From positions 1 to 15,772 of the forward strand of contig PLXC01000152.1 of assembly GCA_003151275.1 (NCBI GenBank): a stretch of DNA of 15,772 nucleotides. The letters are read 5' to 3'. Each line of letters opens with the position of its first letter. Position 1 is the stretch's first letter. Origin of the DNA: Candidatus Melainabacteria bacterium (lineage in GTDB: Bacteria > Cyanobacteriota > Vampirovibrionia > Obscuribacterales > Obscuribacteraceae). The translations under genes were made by a program, and so were the position numbers. The notes under the pieces are model-generated. The model saw only the letters and a program-made list of their open reading frames with translations. It ran no database searches and had not been told where the DNA came from. Shown here piece after piece: positions 6,289 to 14,098 of this stretch.

Positions 6289-7110
6289 ATGGCAATGTCT
6301 AAAAACACAATTATCACTTCGGCAGTGTTAGCATTGCTGCTGTCATACTCACTTGAGCCGGTTAAATCGTTTCCACCCCCTGAGTCGAATCGAAACGGCG
6401 TTCTGAGTAAACCGACAAATACAGCCTCGAAAAGCCTAAGTAGCAATGATGCATTAAGAACTTGTTCGATATCGGAAATCCAACTAAATCCCACAATCCG
6501 CGGGGGAGGATTCGATACTGTCTGCACCGGACGGCTTTCAGATGTTCAATTAGAGCGTGCCAGTAAATGGCTCAGACGGCTCCGGTACTTGAGACGTCCT
6601 AACGAATTTAAAAGTGTTGCTATAGTTGAACTTTTGCCTAATGGTTCGGTATTACTGAATCCGCGCCATGCGTTCGGTGGACCGGGGGGAGACACTTTGA
6701 TGAGTCCGGAGGAAGGCTCGCCTATTGATTTGAGGCGACTTTGGCCGGCTGCTACAAAGGTCATGAATTCAGAAGATCCAGATCGAATATGGCGGCTTGA
6801 TTATGGGCCGATACCTCTGCTGTCTGATATAAGTTACGCCCAAGCAGAACGCTTGTGGGGTAGCGATTCGGAGAGTAAATCCGTAAAAACAAATAGCCGA
6901 ACATATAGGCTGAAAACGTTCAACAATGATAAAGATCCTGATTTTTTCTTGGATTTGGTTTTTGAGAACGATCGAATTCAAAAATATCGTATAAGAAGCA
7001 CGGACCTGCCTGATACGAATTGGCATGCTTCTGCTCAGACAAAGGAGGATGGATCTAAGATCCATCCTCCCCAAAACTTCTCGTACTTGAAGGTTAGTTC
7101 TCGTACTTGA
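6289..7110 (+). CDS. Secreted protein of unknown function
   Basis: This 273-residue protein starts with a signal peptide (KNTIITSAVLALLLSYSLEPVKS), so it is probably exported. I do not recognise the family. Residues 55-100 contain two cysteines (TCSISE...TVCTGRL) that could pair. Residues 185-240 (YAQAERLWGSDSE...YRLKTFNNDKDPDFFLDLVFENDRIQKYRI) weakly resemble the repeat of SmpA/BLIP-like domains, in which a helix and a Gly-containing turn precede beta strands. GGAGG (6280-6284) lies 4 bases before ATG 6289 and 10 before ATG 6295; either could be used. The last 12 codons pass through a 20-bp tandem duplication that changes the C-terminus. The stop is 3 bases from the convergent protease gene. 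Confidence 0.7.
   Translation: MAMSKNTIITSAVLALLLSYSLEPVKSFPPPESNRNGVLSKPTNTASKSLSSNDALRTCSISEIQLNPTIRGGGFDTVCTGRLSDVQLERASKWLRRLRYLRRPNEFKSVAIVELLPNGSVLLNPRHAFGGPGGDTLMSPEEGSPIDLRRLWPAATKVMNSEDPDRIWRLDYGPIPLLSDISYAQAERLWGSDSESKSVKTNSRTYRLKTFNNDKDPDFFLDLVFENDRIQKYRIRSTDLPDTNWHASAQTKEDGSKIHPPQNFSYLKVSSRT
7044..7070. terminator. Perfect 13-bp stem at the end of two convergent genes
   Basis: GGAGGATGGATCT (7044-7056), one base, then its exact complement (7058-7070). It lies inside the last codons of the plus-strand gene and just past the stop of the minus-strand protease, which reads into it and then meets a short T-rich tail (TTTG). A terminator for the protease gene is the best guess. Confidence 0.5.
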
Positions 7111-7112
7111 AG
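7078..7112 (+). repeat. 20-bp tandem duplication at the gene end
   Basis: TTCTCGTACTTGAAG occurs at 7078-7092 and again at 7098-7112. The period of 20 is not a multiple of three, so the second copy is read in another frame and supplies the TGA stop of the 6289 gene. Confidence 0.85.
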
Positions 7113-7113
7113 C

Positions 7114-7833
7114 TTATTGAACCGGTGGTGGCGGGCTAGCTGTGTTGTTCAGCATGTATTGCTTTTCCATCGGCAGAAACTCCAGGGCTTGCTCTAGTTC
7201 AGGAACTGCAGTGAAAGCTCCAGTTCGCAATTTTTCCACATGTTCAAACATCAGCCCGAACATTTCGCCACTCGATATGACCGCCCCAAATTTTTGCGAG
7301 AGGATGGTGTGGTTTGGAATGCCCATATTTGCAGTGCATGTGCTTAGCAAAAACACCTGATTGCAAGGTTGTGAGTCAATAAAGGCAGTGTCACTGCTCG
7401 CTAGTCCAGTCCATCCGCTCTGCGAAGAATGGAAGACGCCTAGTGGGCCCCAAATCCAGTCGAGGTGATGCCCCATTTCATGAACTATGGCTGCTTGCTG
7501 GATAGTGGGACTACCAGAATCAGTCGTTGCTAATTGCAAAGTCCCCGCAGCGTCGATTCTGACATATGTGAATGCGGCGGAAACACGCGTCGGACTAATG
7601 TTACTGATGCCGTATTGATGCTGGAAGGGTTGCTGCTGAGCAGCTCCAAAGAAGGTCCAGAACGAAAAGATCTCATCAAAAGCGTAGATCTCGATGCTTG
7701 GGTTGTTGGGCGTCAATGTGCTACGCAGTTCGTTCTGCAGTGCTACTTCGAGTCTATTTGCAGCAGTTGCAAGCGCAAGACCAGCCAGAAGAATAGAACT
7801 ATTACTTGTATGTTTAGGGTGCTTCGCACTCAC
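7114..7833 (-). CDS. Secreted zincin-type zinc metalloprotease
   Basis: This 239-residue protein has a hydrophobic N-terminal segment (SILLAGLALATAA) fit for a signal peptide, then a catalytic HExxH motif in AAIVHEMGHHLDW (about residues 115-127). The two His bind zinc and the Glu is the general base. Downstream, GEMFGLMFEH (about residues 190-199) can supply the third, glutamate ligand, as in gluzincin-like and anthrax-lethal-factor-like peptidases. The cysteine pair in PCNQVFLLSTCT may form a disulfide. The C-terminus ends in SPPPPVQ. The only upstream start in frame is GTG 7833, directly abutting an AGGAG, so the real start is uncertain; an upstream in-frame TGA rules out a longer protein. 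A role in degrading host, prey or cell-surface protein is inferred. Confidence 0.75.
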   Translation of the reverse strand: MSAKHPKHTSNSSILLAGLALATAANRLEVALQNELRSTLTPNNPSIEIYAFDEIFSFWTFFGAAQQQPFQHQYGISNISPTRVSAAFTYVRIDAAGTLQLATTDSGSPTIQQAAIVHEMGHHLDWIWGPLGVFHSSQSGWTGLASSDTAFIDSQPCNQVFLLSTCTANMGIPNHTILSQKFGAVISSGEMFGLMFEHVEKLRTGAFTAVPELEQALEFLPMEKQYMLNNTASPPPPVQ

Positions 7834-7957
7834 TCCTGGCGTCGTTCAAGGGAACAAAGAAATCAAACCAGCTAGAAGCGGAAGTGAATTTGGCCTGGAT
7901 TAAAGGTCGAAAAAACGCAGAAAATTCCAGAGGGCTGCGAAATTTAAACTGATGTGG

Positions 7958-7963
7958 TAGCAT
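7958..7963 (+). promoter_or_regulatory. Extended -10 promoter of structured RNA copy B
   Basis: TGG-TAGCAT repeats the copy A arrangement, with GAAATTT beginning 19 bases upstream of the hexamer in both copies. Expected transcription start is near 7969-7974. Confidence 0.55.
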
Positions 7964-7970
7964 CGGTGGT

Positions 7971-8136
7971 GTGGTCGGAGGGTGTGATTAACGACACCAA
8001 ATGCTCCGAAATCGAGACGCCCGAAGAAGTAATTATTGGATGAAGGGGCGGTGGGCATGTTTTGTCTGGTCCCTTTTATCTGAGCTCGCGAGCACAAAGG
8101 CACCACATACGGTGCCTTTGTGGGCAAATTTTTTTT
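7971..8136 (+). ncRNA. Structured RNA, copy B, with its own terminator
   Basis: This is the second copy of the RNA described at 6021-6186, about four-fifths identical by eye from TAGCAT to the T run (179 against 177 bases). Its first hairpin is CGGAG-GGTGT (7976-7985), loop GATTAACG, ACACC (7994-7998), CTCCG (8004-8008). Compared with copy A, a T.G wobble becomes T-A and a G.T wobble becomes G-C, so the helix is preserved and improved. The second hairpin uses AAGGGGC (8043-8049) with GGTCCCTT (8068-8075) and keeps the GTGGGCATGTTTTGTCT loop. In the terminator stem a T-A pair is replaced by C-G on both sides. It lies downstream of the minus-strand protease and about 170 bases upstream of the TPR-like secreted protein. 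Confidence 0.72.
8093..8136 (+). terminator. Intrinsic terminator of RNA copy B
   Basis: CACAAAGGCACC (8093-8104), loop ACATAC and GGTGCCTTTGTG (8111-8122) form a 12-bp stem, followed by GGCAAA and T8 (8129-8136). Confidence 0.85.
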
Positions 8137-8310
8137 AGGACGCGTCAAAAAAGAGCTGAGGGGCTTGTCAGGCTTCCAGCGTTAGTTAGCAGCACTGGTC
8201 AATGTTCGTGACTATTAAGAGCTGACCAAATGCAGACTTTCGTGTTGCGCAACAGCTTCGAAAATGGGCTATCTTAATAGAGGACTATTCTAATTAATGT
8301 GGACACTAAC

Positions 8311-9081
8311 ATGAGACATTACTCTAAATATATTATGGTTTTTATGTTCATTCTGAGCATGTATTGCTGTCCATGCAAGGGAATGCCTACGAATGCGGTA
8401 GCTAGCAAAGCGACCAAAATCGAAACGACCAAGGAAGACCTTCATTACACTACCGGTGAACGTGAACTGAAAAAGGCTGATCATTTTGCGGCTATTCATC
8501 AACCTGATAAAGCAATGGAATATTATATGTTGTGCATAGAGCAGTTCAAGCAGACATGGGAAGGCCGCAAGAAGTTTAGTTTTGAGCGGTTGTTGGATAA
8601 ACCATTAAAAATTGCTCCTATTGCCAGACAAAGAACTCAAAACCGAGAAGATGTTTTGAAACTGGCTACGCAAATGGAATTCTTGTCCAAATTATATAAT
8701 GTCCAAATACAAGAACCCAAAAATGCAGCGAATGCTTTGAAATTGGCCTTGTCTTTTGTGGATAGTGTAAAACCTTCAGATTTGAAGGCCGTTACCCGCA
8801 TATCAATGGAATTAGCACAACTATATGTCAACGGAAAAAAGTTCGATGATGCTTCTCCCATTCTTGAGCGGATCTTGCCAATTTTACGAAATAAAGAACC
8901 CAAGGGTGATTCTTTAGTCCTTGCGCTTGGTTTATACGAAGAAGTATTGAGGCACCAGGGCAAATTCTCACAAAGTGAGCGAATTGGACTGGAAAGAGCG
9001 TCCTTGTCAATTGAACAAGGGCAGAAATATCACAATCACCAAGTAGAAATGATGAAAGGTGGAGAAGGCGAGAAATTCTAA
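8311..9081 (+). CDS. Secreted TPR-like helical repeat protein
   Basis: This protein of about 256 residues carries an N-terminal signal (YIMVFMFILSMYCCPCKG; the CC/C could suit a lipobox-like or disulfide arrangement, but the lipobox is not canonical). The rest is helical with tetratricopeptide-like pairs, for example ELKKADHFAAIHQPDKAMEYYMLCIEQF and MELAQLYVNGKKFDDASPILERILPIL, spaced like degenerate TPRs. Such repeats bind partner proteins. ATG 8311 is preferred because GGA lies 7 bases upstream; GTG 8299 (4 residues longer) has no good ribosome-binding site. Possible promoter elements upstream are weak; a perfect GTTGCGCAAC palindrome sits at 8244-8253. It converges on the large adhesin gene, with a strong hairpin between them. 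Confidence 0.68.
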   Translation: MRHYSKYIMVFMFILSMYCCPCKGMPTNAVASKATKIETTKEDLHYTTGERELKKADHFAAIHQPDKAMEYYMLCIEQFKQTWEGRKKFSFERLLDKPLKIAPIARQRTQNREDVLKLATQMEFLSKLYNVQIQEPKNAANALKLALSFVDSVKPSDLKAVTRISMELAQLYVNGKKFDDASPILERILPILRNKEPKGDSLVLALGLYEEVLRHQGKFSQSERIGLERASLSIEQGQKYHNHQVEMMKGGEGEKF

Positions 9082-9085
9082 AGTA

Positions 9086-9117
9086 CTAGTGGGCGATCTG
9101 TAAAGATCGCCCACTAG
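9086..9117. terminator. Bidirectional hairpin between convergent genes
   Basis: CTAGTGGGCGATCT (9086-9099), loop GTAA and the exact complement (9104-9117) make a perfect 14-bp stem between two convergent stop codons. T runs on either side are short, but position and strength point to a shared terminator. Confidence 0.75.
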
Positions 9118-9153
9118 CCATTCTATCTAATGCTCAAGCAACAGAGTATTAGA

Positions 9154-12100
9154 TCAGATATGTGGTCCGGCGTTTATTGTCACACCACCCGAAAGCAAAA
9201 CATTCGCAGAGCTAGCTCCGCCAGGATTGAGAATGATTTCGCTCCCCGACAGGGCTGTGAGACTGTTTCCTCCACTACCGGTATTGATGCTTGTCGTGGG
9301 CATGCCATATCGTACATTCCCAGATTGCGTGATTCCGGCAATGGTGGTGCCGGCCGCAGCAAGGTTCAAATTAGGATCAGAACCTAAGAAGATAAGAACA
9401 TTAGTGTCCCCCTCAACGGTTGCGCCACTACCAATGGTGATTGACGAGCTGCCGATACTTGGTACCTGTAGTGTGACGGCTCCGCTTGTAGAATTGACTA
9501 CTGCGCTGGATGTCACAGAAAGCTGTTTAGCAACTTTGACGAGAATGTCTTGTGTGGCAACTATGCTTTTCAATGCAATTACACTGTTTGGATCAGTAAG
9601 CGTTACGCTGAAAGCGCCACTAACGTTACCGCTAAGGACTGCCGGAGCACTAGGTGAACCGGGAATAGACATAGAGGTCTGACTTGCAGTAAATCCACCG
9701 CCTGATACCTGAGCATTGACCGTGAGTGCCTGTACAGAGCCGGTGCCGTTTAATTGCAAAGCTCCAACAGTTGCCTTCATGGTTAGGTTACGAGCAACGA
9801 TAAGCGAACCGTTATTAGAAATTACCGTGCCTGTGTCCAGTTCTAAATCGGTCGGCGAAGTTATGCTACCAGGTGCTCCAAGTGCCCTTACAATAGCTGA
9901 CGAGGCGATTACAATTCCTGGCGCCGAGGGCGTTGTGGATTGTATCGAAACCAATCCAGAGGAAGGCGCTACGAAATCTTGAGAGCCGTTGAATGTGATC
10001 GTGCCAGCAGTTAAAAGCACGTTTCCTTGCGATTGGTTCGAACCAATTGTTGATCCGAGTGGAGAGAATGTCACTCCACCAGCCTGTGGTGCGACAATTT
10101 GCAAAAGTCCTGGTAGAGAAGTGATGGGATTTATGCCAGACTGGATTAAACCCAGGTTTGTTACTACTAATGTTCCAGCCGTGCTTGCACCGACTGTAAC
10201 ATTTCCTCCAGAAATTGTACCGGCATTGTCGAGTTCTGGAGTAGTAAGGTTGGTGGCTCCGCCTGCTGTAATAGAGCTGTTTTTGAAAAGTTGAATCGAC
10301 GAACCTATGGAGGGAAGGGTAATAGTGATATTGTTCTCCATCGGACTACCAGCTTGAGTCGCGGAGATGACATCGACTCCTACAGTGGCGTTAGCTGTAG
10401 CAGTAATGGTTACATTTTTCCCAGCTGTTTTAGCGATACTGTTGAAACCACCGTTCAGTTTTATAACAACAGCATCTGCACCTGGCAAGTGTGCATTTGC
10501 CACAAACAGTCCTTCAGGTGAGGATGGGGTATTGGGTTGCAAATTTGCAACTGCACAACAAACTCCAGTTGAACCAAGTGTTTGGATCATCCCAGATGCT
10601 GTAAACATCAAATCGGCGTCTGCCGTATTTGTTACTTGAATTGTGCCACCCAATCCATTAGGGCCGCTTGCTGAGATGTTTCCAGCGTTCAAAATTGAGG
10701 TTGCTGCGTATGACAATGATATGGTGCCACCATCACCAGCAGAAGTACCGCTGTCTGCTTGTAAGGTAGACTGACTCAAGTCCATTGAGGCACTACCCGT
10801 CACTGTCAAAGAGCCACCACTGCCCGTTAGCCCCCCATTTGCTTTCAAAGTGCTGTTCTTCGCACTGATTGAGCCCAGGTTCGTGAAGGTAAGTTGGCCG
10901 CCCTTGCCACTACCAGCAGTATCACCAGATGCTGAAAAAGTCGCGTTGTCGAGAGTCATCGTGTTGAAACTAAACATCGCGGCCGTAATGCTGCCCGCAA
11001 TGCCGGTTCCATGACCATCAGCCTTCACGGTCGGCGTACCTGAGACGGTAAATCCTCCAAGTCCGTGAAAGTTCATTGTGCCGCCGTGCCCATTCCCGCC
11101 GGAACCAGTCCCAGCCGAGACAGAGAGGTCGTTGGCTAATGTGAGAGAAAGGGAGCCTATGTCCACCGAGCCCCCGTTGCCCGTTCCGGTAGTGCCGCTA
11201 GCCGAAAGCGAGAGTCCTCCGGCGGCCGTGCCTAGGTTTACACTGCCGCTGGTGCCAAAGATTGTGATGCTGCCACCGTCTTTGGTGCCTTTGCCATCAA
11301 CATTGATTGTCGCTCCTGATACTCCAGAAGTGACCGAGAAAGCGCCATTAGCGAAAAGCGTGACGGTCCCTCCTTTGCCGTCGGTGCCTGGAACTGTCGC
11401 ACTGACGGCGTTTGCGGTGTCGATTGTGATGCTGCCTGTTGGAAACGTCTGTACGTCGAGGGTACCAGCATCGCCCGTCGTCGAGCCTCCATTTGATGAA
11501 AGCTGAATGTCTCCGTTGTTCGTGCCGAATTTTAGGTTTGCTGTACCTGGATGCAAGGTTATCAGCGCGCCGTTTCCTGTTCCAGCCGACGGACCATTGG
11601 CCGTGATTACAACCTTGGTTGAAGCCCCTATGGTCGCTGCATTCGCGTTGAAGTTTACAGGGCCAGCATTTCCACCAGAAGACGGTCCATTGGTATTGAC
11701 CGTAAACGTGGGAGGAGTGTTGATCCTGATGCCGCCGCCCGTCGTACCGAACTGTTGGAGATCCACAAAGCCACCAGTGCCACCTGACGTGCCGCTGGCA
11801 TCGATTGTAACCAAGCCGGTGTTGTTGAAGATCAACCCATCAGGACCTGTCCCTGTGGCGAAATAGTCGAATTGGACTGAGTGGTTGGTCTTACCTTTTG
11901 ATTCTAGGTCGATCGTCGTGTTGCTGAAGGTGACCGGATAACCAGAGATCTGGACCTGAGCGCTGTTGCCGTTGGCTGTCATGGTAAGAGCGCCGCCGGT
12001 AACCGCAACGGGCACATTGGTCGAGAATGTGTTGCTTGCAGTCACTATCCAGCTTAAGCTAACAAGATTGCCGTTGCTTGCAACAGTCAATGCTCCTGGC

Positions 12101-13110
12101 GGCACCAAAGAAGAGGTGGCGAAAAAACCTGATACGCCGTCACCATCTGACTTGATCGCCAATGAAGTGCCAGTGATGTTCAAGTTTTTAGTCGACAACC
12201 CGACGAAGTGGTTGATACCTGCCGTTCCGGCTGCTTGGCTCGCACTGATTACTGCCGTTCCGGCAGTTTTAACGGTGTCGGCCATAATCACAAGACTGCC
12301 CGAATGGTGACCTGAGACACCATCCGTTTTTAGGGTTCCTGCTGTCAGTTCAAAAGTACCCATCTGGGCATTGAAAAAGAGCAGCCCGCCGTCGGCACTG
12401 GCGCTGCCGGTAACAATCTTGCTGCCGTTAGTGATGGTGATGCCACCGGTCGAAGCTGCGGTGCCGTTTGTGATAAACGTGCCATTGTGGGTGGTGAGCA
12501 CACCGTTGATGCCATTGGCGCTGGATGCACCAATTTTGAACAGTGTGTTACCACCGCCTTTGTTGGCGTCGATTTCGACACCACCAGCACCGCCTCCGGC
12601 ATTAGTCGTAATTGCGACCGTCTTGATATTGCCGTTAGCTTGCAACAATATGTTGCCAGCTGTGCCGCCCAAGGCTGACTGCAAAACGCCGTTGACGGTG
12701 ATAGTGCTGCCAGACGAGGTCATACCAACATGACCACTTCCAGCAATAGTCGATGTTGTAATCGCTCCTGGAGCGGTCAACATAATGGTGCGGTTGTTGC
12801 CGGTTGTGATAGTGCCGTTTGCCGTTAGAGTACTGCCTGCATTCAGGGTAACCTCGGTAAAGGCTTGGACTGTCGATGAAGCAGTGATTGCCCCGCCGGC
12901 TGTGATGGTCAGGCTGCCCGTGGTCACATTGATCGCCGAGGGAAGGCTGCAAGCACCTGGTTCATTGACTACGACATCCCCGGTAGGCGGGGGACTCATA
13001 GCCACAAAACTGGCGCAACTTGTGTACGTGTTTGCCTTTGCGACTCCGGTAATGCCTAACGTCATTAACGCAGCTAAGGCAAAGCCAGAGAGAAGATTTC
13101 GCTTCTTCAT
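9154..13110 (-). CDS. Giant secreted beta-solenoid, adhesin/hemagglutinin-like protein
   Basis: This 1318-residue protein (about a quarter of the window) begins with a textbook signal peptide (MKKRNLLSGFALAALMTLGITGVAKA, cleaved after AKA). ATG 13110 is chosen over an upstream in-frame start at 13191 because AGGAGA lies 6-7 bases before it and the signal peptide starts there. The mature part is dominated by Gly, Thr, Ser, Asn and Ala. It has irregular repeats of the form GTGNGGSVDIGSLSLT / GSGKGGQLTFTNLGSI / GTGGFVDL, typical of right-handed beta-solenoid surface proteins. There is no autotransporter barrel, LPxTG, PEP-CTERM or TPS domain that I can see; the end is plain (VLLSGGVTINAGPHI). 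Few cysteines occur (TSCASF, PGACSLP, GVCCAVAN). A surface adhesion or matrix role is inferred. No partner secretion gene is nearby. Confidence 0.8.
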   Translation of the reverse strand: MKKRNLLSGFALAALMTLGITGVAKANTYTSCASFVAMSPPPTGDVVVNEPGACSLPSAINVTTGSLTITAGGAITASSTVQAFTEVTLNAGSTLTANGTITTGNNRTIMLTAPGAITTSTIAGSGHVGMTSSGSTITVNGVLQSALGGTAGNILLQANGNIKTVAITTNAGGGAGGVEIDANKGGGNTLFKIGASSANGINGVLTTHNGTFITNGTAASTGGITITNGSKIVTGSASADGGLLFFNAQMGTFELTAGTLKTDGVSGHHSGSLVIMADTVKTAGTAVISASQAAGTAGINHFVGLSTKNLNITGTSLAIKSDGDGVSGFFATSSLVPPGALTVASNGNLVSLSWIVTASNTFSTNVPVAVTGGALTMTANGNSAQVQISGYPVTFSNTTIDLESKGKTNHSVQFDYFATGTGPDGLIFNNTGLVTIDASGTSGGTGGFVDLQQFGTTGGGIRINTPPTFTVNTNGPSSGGNAGPVNFNANAATIGASTKVVITANGPSAGTGNGALITLHPGTANLKFGTNNGDIQLSSNGGSTTGDAGTLDVQTFPTGSITIDTANAVSATVPGTDGKGGTVTLFANGAFSVTSGVSGATINVDGKGTKDGGSITIFGTSGSVNLGTAAGGLSLSASGTTGTGNGGSVDIGSLSLTLANDLSVSAGTGSGGNGHGGTMNFHGLGGFTVSGTPTVKADGHGTGIAGSITAAMFSFNTMTLDNATFSASGDTAGSGKGGQLTFTNLGSISAKNSTLKANGGLTGSGGSLTVTGSASMDLSQSTLQADSGTSAGDGGTISLSYAATSILNAGNISASGPNGLGGTIQVTNTADADLMFTASGMIQTLGSTGVCCAVANLQPNTPSSPEGLFVANAHLPGADAVVIKLNGGFNSIAKTAGKNVTITATANATVGVDVISATQAGSPMENNITITLPSIGSSIQLFKNSSITAGGATNLTTPELDNAGTISGGNVTVGASTAGTLVVTNLGLIQSGINPITSLPGLLQIVAPQAGGVTFSPLGSTIGSNQSQGNVLLTAGTITFNGSQDFVAPSSGLVSIQSTTPSAPGIVIASSAIVRALGAPGSITSPTDLELDTGTVISNNGSLIVARNLTMKATVGALQLNGTGSVQALTVNAQVSGGGFTASQTSMSIPGSPSAPAVLSGNVSGAFSVTLTDPNSVIALKSIVATQDILVKVAKQLSVTSSAVVNSTSGAVTLQVPSIGSSSITIGSGATVEGDTNVLIFLGSDPNLNLAAAGTTIAGITQSGNVRYGMPTTSINTGSGGNSLTALSGSEIILNPGGASSANVLLSGGVTINAGPHI

Positions 13111-14098
13111 GGATTTCTCCTGTGATTTCGTTTCATTTGGTTTCCTTGGTTTGGTGGTCTGTCTTCTTCTTCGCCCAACGCAAGGTTCCATTCGCCACGC
13201 GGCTGCGTTGGTGAATTGGAAATTGCGTAATAAGGAAAGCGAGGTTTTAGTGCGGAGGTAGTTCAGAGATGGGTAGAAGAAGACACCGCACCCTACAGAT
13301 GAAAATGTTGATGAATCCAGGACTTCTAGAGTTTTGCCTGCGAGCTATTGGTGTTGCAAGTAAGGTATCAATCGTGTCAGGTCTTGCCGCACAACCAAAA
13401 CCAGAAATCTGTATAAAAGCTGAAGACTCCGATTGTAAGCCCATCTTAACCATCGCATAGCTACGCAATAGGATCAGTGTAAACAACGTGTCGTGGTATG
13501 TCTTTTGTAAAGTTAGCATGAGCGCCTCCAATACGAACATTTTGTGAATGCTCGCGTGAGATTGCGTCTATCGCGCTATGCCTAAGTCTCCAAAATAAAA
13601 TTGTTGCCTGCAATACATTCTCCGTGACGGAGTTAAAACACTGATCTGAGCGTCTTTGAATAAGGAGAACCGGCGGGAGGTTCCGCCGGCATAATTCGCT
13701 GACGCGAATTAACGCGCTTGCGCGTTCAATCAGTCTTAGAATAATGATTATGTTTCGTTTTCGTTTGGTCGAGTCTGGAAATTGAGTCTGGAATGGGATT
13801 TCTAGCTTCTTTGATCTTGCAGGAATTTTATCAGTTTCTCAATAAGCAATTTTGGGGTAGTACTACATACGGTGATCTCGCTCTTTTAACGATTTATCGG
13901 ACTGGTCCTTAAGTCTCCAGATAAGCCTAAACAGACAGCTTAAGATTCATGAATTGCTCTTTCATTGCCGCGTATCGCCCTAGCTGTGCCAGAGAACAAT
14001 CACTCACAGCAGTTGGCGCTAATCAAAATGGCAAAAATGTTTATTGACCCTATCGCCCAACCAGCATATCTTGAGCCTACTTCTCAAGAGGGACATAC
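13111..14098. other. Long non-coding region with hairpin cluster
   Basis: No convincing gene is seen over 988 bases. The minus-strand part next to 13110 must hold the adhesin leader and promoter, but no clear -35/-10 pair stands out. Frames at 13247-13540 (minus) and 13269-13460 (plus) overlap each other and look like chance. Structured DNA is concentrated at 13620-13751 (listed separately). The part 13752-14098 shows a short direct repeat (GAGTCTGGAA at about 13770-13795) and otherwise nothing recognisable. Confidence 0.6.
13620..13751. repeat. Cluster of consecutive hairpins; possible origin or recombination site
   Basis: CTCCGT-g-ACGGAG (13620-13632) is followed by three abutting stem-loops. 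These are CCGGCGG-gaggtt-CCGCCGG (13670-13689), TAATTCGC-tgac-GCGAATTA (13692-13711) and AACGCGC-tt-GCGCGTT (13711-13726). The palindrome ATAAT-g-ATTAT (13741-13751) ends the cluster. No T run follows the stem-loops, so they are not ordinary terminators. In a plasmid such a cluster often marks a replication origin, a single-strand origin or a recombination site; the choice is open. Confidence 0.6.

Noticed and set aside
7900..8148. 82-residue minus-strand frame covering RNA copy B
   Set aside because: It runs antisense through the terminator and promoter of the structured RNA; the counterpart at copy A is not open, so it is chance.
13269..13460. 63-residue plus-strand frame with GGAGG 10 bases upstream
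   Set aside because: The ribosome-binding spacing is long, the composition is unlike a folded protein, and it is antisense to the adhesin leader. Kept as a possibility only.
13247..13540. 97-residue minus-strand frame upstream of the adhesin
   Set aside because: No ribosome-binding site, no recognisable domain, and it overlaps another frame on the plus strand. It is probably part of the adhesin leader region.
13670..13726. CRISPR array or integron attC array
   Set aside because: The hairpins differ in sequence from each other, with no regular spacers or repeated unit and no cas or integrase gene.
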